64,000 nt of DNA from Croceicoccus ponticola (GTDB lineage Bacteria > Pseudomonadota > Alphaproteobacteria > Sphingomonadales > Sphingomonadaceae). A model generated the notes under the pieces. The model did no database searches. It was given only the letters and a program-made list of their open reading frames with translations, and was not told the origin of the DNA. Where the stretch lies: positions 105,018 through 169,017 of the forward strand of contig NZ_RXOL01000005.1 in NCBI RefSeq assembly GCF_004004515.1, given 5' to 3'. Positions 63,290 through 64,000 of the stretch are shown piece after piece (the stretch's first letter is position 1; every line of letters starts with the position of its first letter). Position numbers and translations under genes: made by a program.

Positions 63290-63874
63290 CCTTTTACTAT
63301 CGCCTAGGGTCGTTACTGCAGGGATGGCACGTTAATGCGGAGGAACGTGAAATCGTCCAGTCGCTCGCCGAGATAGGTATAACTCCCGATCAGGGCTTTC
63401 GTCCTGAGACGCTTTCCGCGCGAAAATTATCGCTGCTTGACGAAGGCTTTGCCACGGGTCGATCGCAAGTGGCGGAGGCTTCACTTACCCTTGGCACTCA
63501 GCAGAATGGGTGGACGACCAACTATCGCGGACCGCGCTTTGGTACAGACTGGCTTCTTCGAGCAGCCGTCGCAAAAGACCAAATTTACGTCGCTATCCCC
63601 GAGGAGGCTGTTTACCCTATCGGTCGGGTAGATGCCGATGGTCGGCCCTTGCACGGCGCGAAGCGGTATCGCATTCGATTTGCCGCTGACGCCTTGCCCC
63701 CGGTAAATGCCTTTTGGTCGATCACGGCTTACGACGATCTAGGTCACATGATACCAAATCCGATAAATCGCTACTCTGTAGGGGATCGTACGGCAGGATT
63801 GATCCGTGAGCCGGACGGAAGTGTGGTCGTCACCGTCGCCTCGACGCCACCGGCACACGGAGAAGGACAAAACT
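63290..63874 (+). pseudogene. DUF1254/DUF1214-type protein, central-to-C-terminal fragment
   Basis: One frame is open across the whole interval between two IS6 copies. It reads LLDEGFATGRSQVAEASLTL, NYRGPRFGTDWLLRAAVAKD and VYPIGRVDADGRPLHGAKRY, then AFWSITAYDDLGHMIPNPIN and RYSVGDRT, the conserved C-terminal DUF1214 region. The N-terminal DUF1254 part is lost at the left IS6 copy and the last residues (after GEGQNW) at the right one. These proteins are periplasmic or secreted in many bacteria, with no firmly established reaction. Confidence 0.8.
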
Positions 63875-64000
63875 GGTGGTGTCAGTCCGACGCTAACCTC
63901 TCTCCACTTGGCACAGAACAACCCAAGATTTGCCGCAGTTATGCCGCAAGGTTCTGCCACTCAGCCAGCGCGGCTGAGCGTCGTTCCTTGAATGTCTGTC
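63875..64000 (-). mobile_element. IS6-family element, left end only (runs off the window)
   Basis: It begins GGTGGTGTCAGTCCGACGC, the same end as the 823-bp copies. A third copy in the same orientation, it could pair with the others to form further transposable units. Confidence 0.85.
63939..64000 (-). CDS. IS6-family transposase, C-terminus (partial)
   Basis: The minus strand reads DRQTFKERRSAALAEWQNLA before a TAA stop, matching the end of the other 235-residue copies. The rest is outside the window. Confidence 0.85.
   Translation of the reverse strand, partial: QTFKERRSAALAEWQNLAA

Overview
The window looks like accessory DNA, plasmid or genomic island, of an alphaproteobacterium, most likely a sphingomonad. 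The evidence is a CtrA-type response regulator, a MucR-type regulator, a Usg-family protein, CIRCE and RpoH-like heat-shock signals, a large TonB-dependent receptor and high-GC coding DNA. Insertion sequences of the IS3, IS5, IS6, IS21, IS630 and IS1595 types, mostly broken or nested, punctuate it. I see no replication, partition, conjugation or phage genes and no tRNA or rRNA.

Layout. (1) 1-27.2 kb is an IS graveyard with genes of cyclic-di-GMP signalling and surface polysaccharide between the elements: three PilZ proteins, two membrane diguanylate cyclases, a PAS-GGDEF-EAL protein, a processive family-2 glycosyltransferase coupled to an outer-membrane barrel, a MucR-like regulator and a CtrA-like regulator. 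Three small ORFs, one with a RiPP-leader-like motif, lie in the debris. (2) 27.2-31.7 kb is an ECF sigma/anti-sigma pair divergent from a secreted subtilase, followed by a low-complexity secreted protein and an outer-membrane protein. A matching ECF-type promoter stands before the protease and before the secreted protein, and the first one also reads as a promoter towards the sigma gene. (3) 31.9-35.6 kb holds a PEP-mutase-family enzyme and an ECF41-type cassette (NmrA-like oxidoreductase, GST, AhpD-like protein, SigJ-type sigma factor) behind an ECF41-type promoter. (4) 35.8-40.7 kb is a heat-shock block: usg pair, groES-groEL with a CIRCE operator, a YdcH-like gene, two Hsp20 genes (the first behind an RpoH-like promoter and a ROSE-like leader) and an HtrA gene cut by an IS6 element.

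(5) 41.5-62.5 kb is a catabolic island between two directly oriented 823-bp IS6-family copies. A leftward operon encodes a PpdK-like dikinase without its PEP barrel, a biotin carrier, a biotin carboxylase, an acyl-CoA ligase, a second biotinyl-like protein without the target lysine, an OadA/PycB-like carboxyltransferase with altered metal-site motifs, and a thiolase. Nearby are an acyl-CoA dehydrogenase, biotin synthase, a GntR/FCD regulator, a TonB-dependent receptor, an SDR, and a coupled trio (free PEP-swivelling domain, an unrecognised 518-aa protein, an unrecognised 202-aa protein), then a tyrosine-phosphatase-fold protein. A repeated TGTCCTACAAT word sits inside or over candidate promoters at four places: before the carboxylase operon, the dehydrogenase, bioB and the TonB/SDR pair. 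This points to one regulon. I infer an uncharacterised route in which an imported substrate is phosphorylated and/or carboxylated, activated to a CoA ester and degraded by beta-oxidation-like steps; the substrate cannot be read from the sequence.

(6) 62.5-64 kb holds the right-hand IS6 copy, a DUF1254/DUF1214-type gene fragment, and the start of another IS6 copy that runs off the window.
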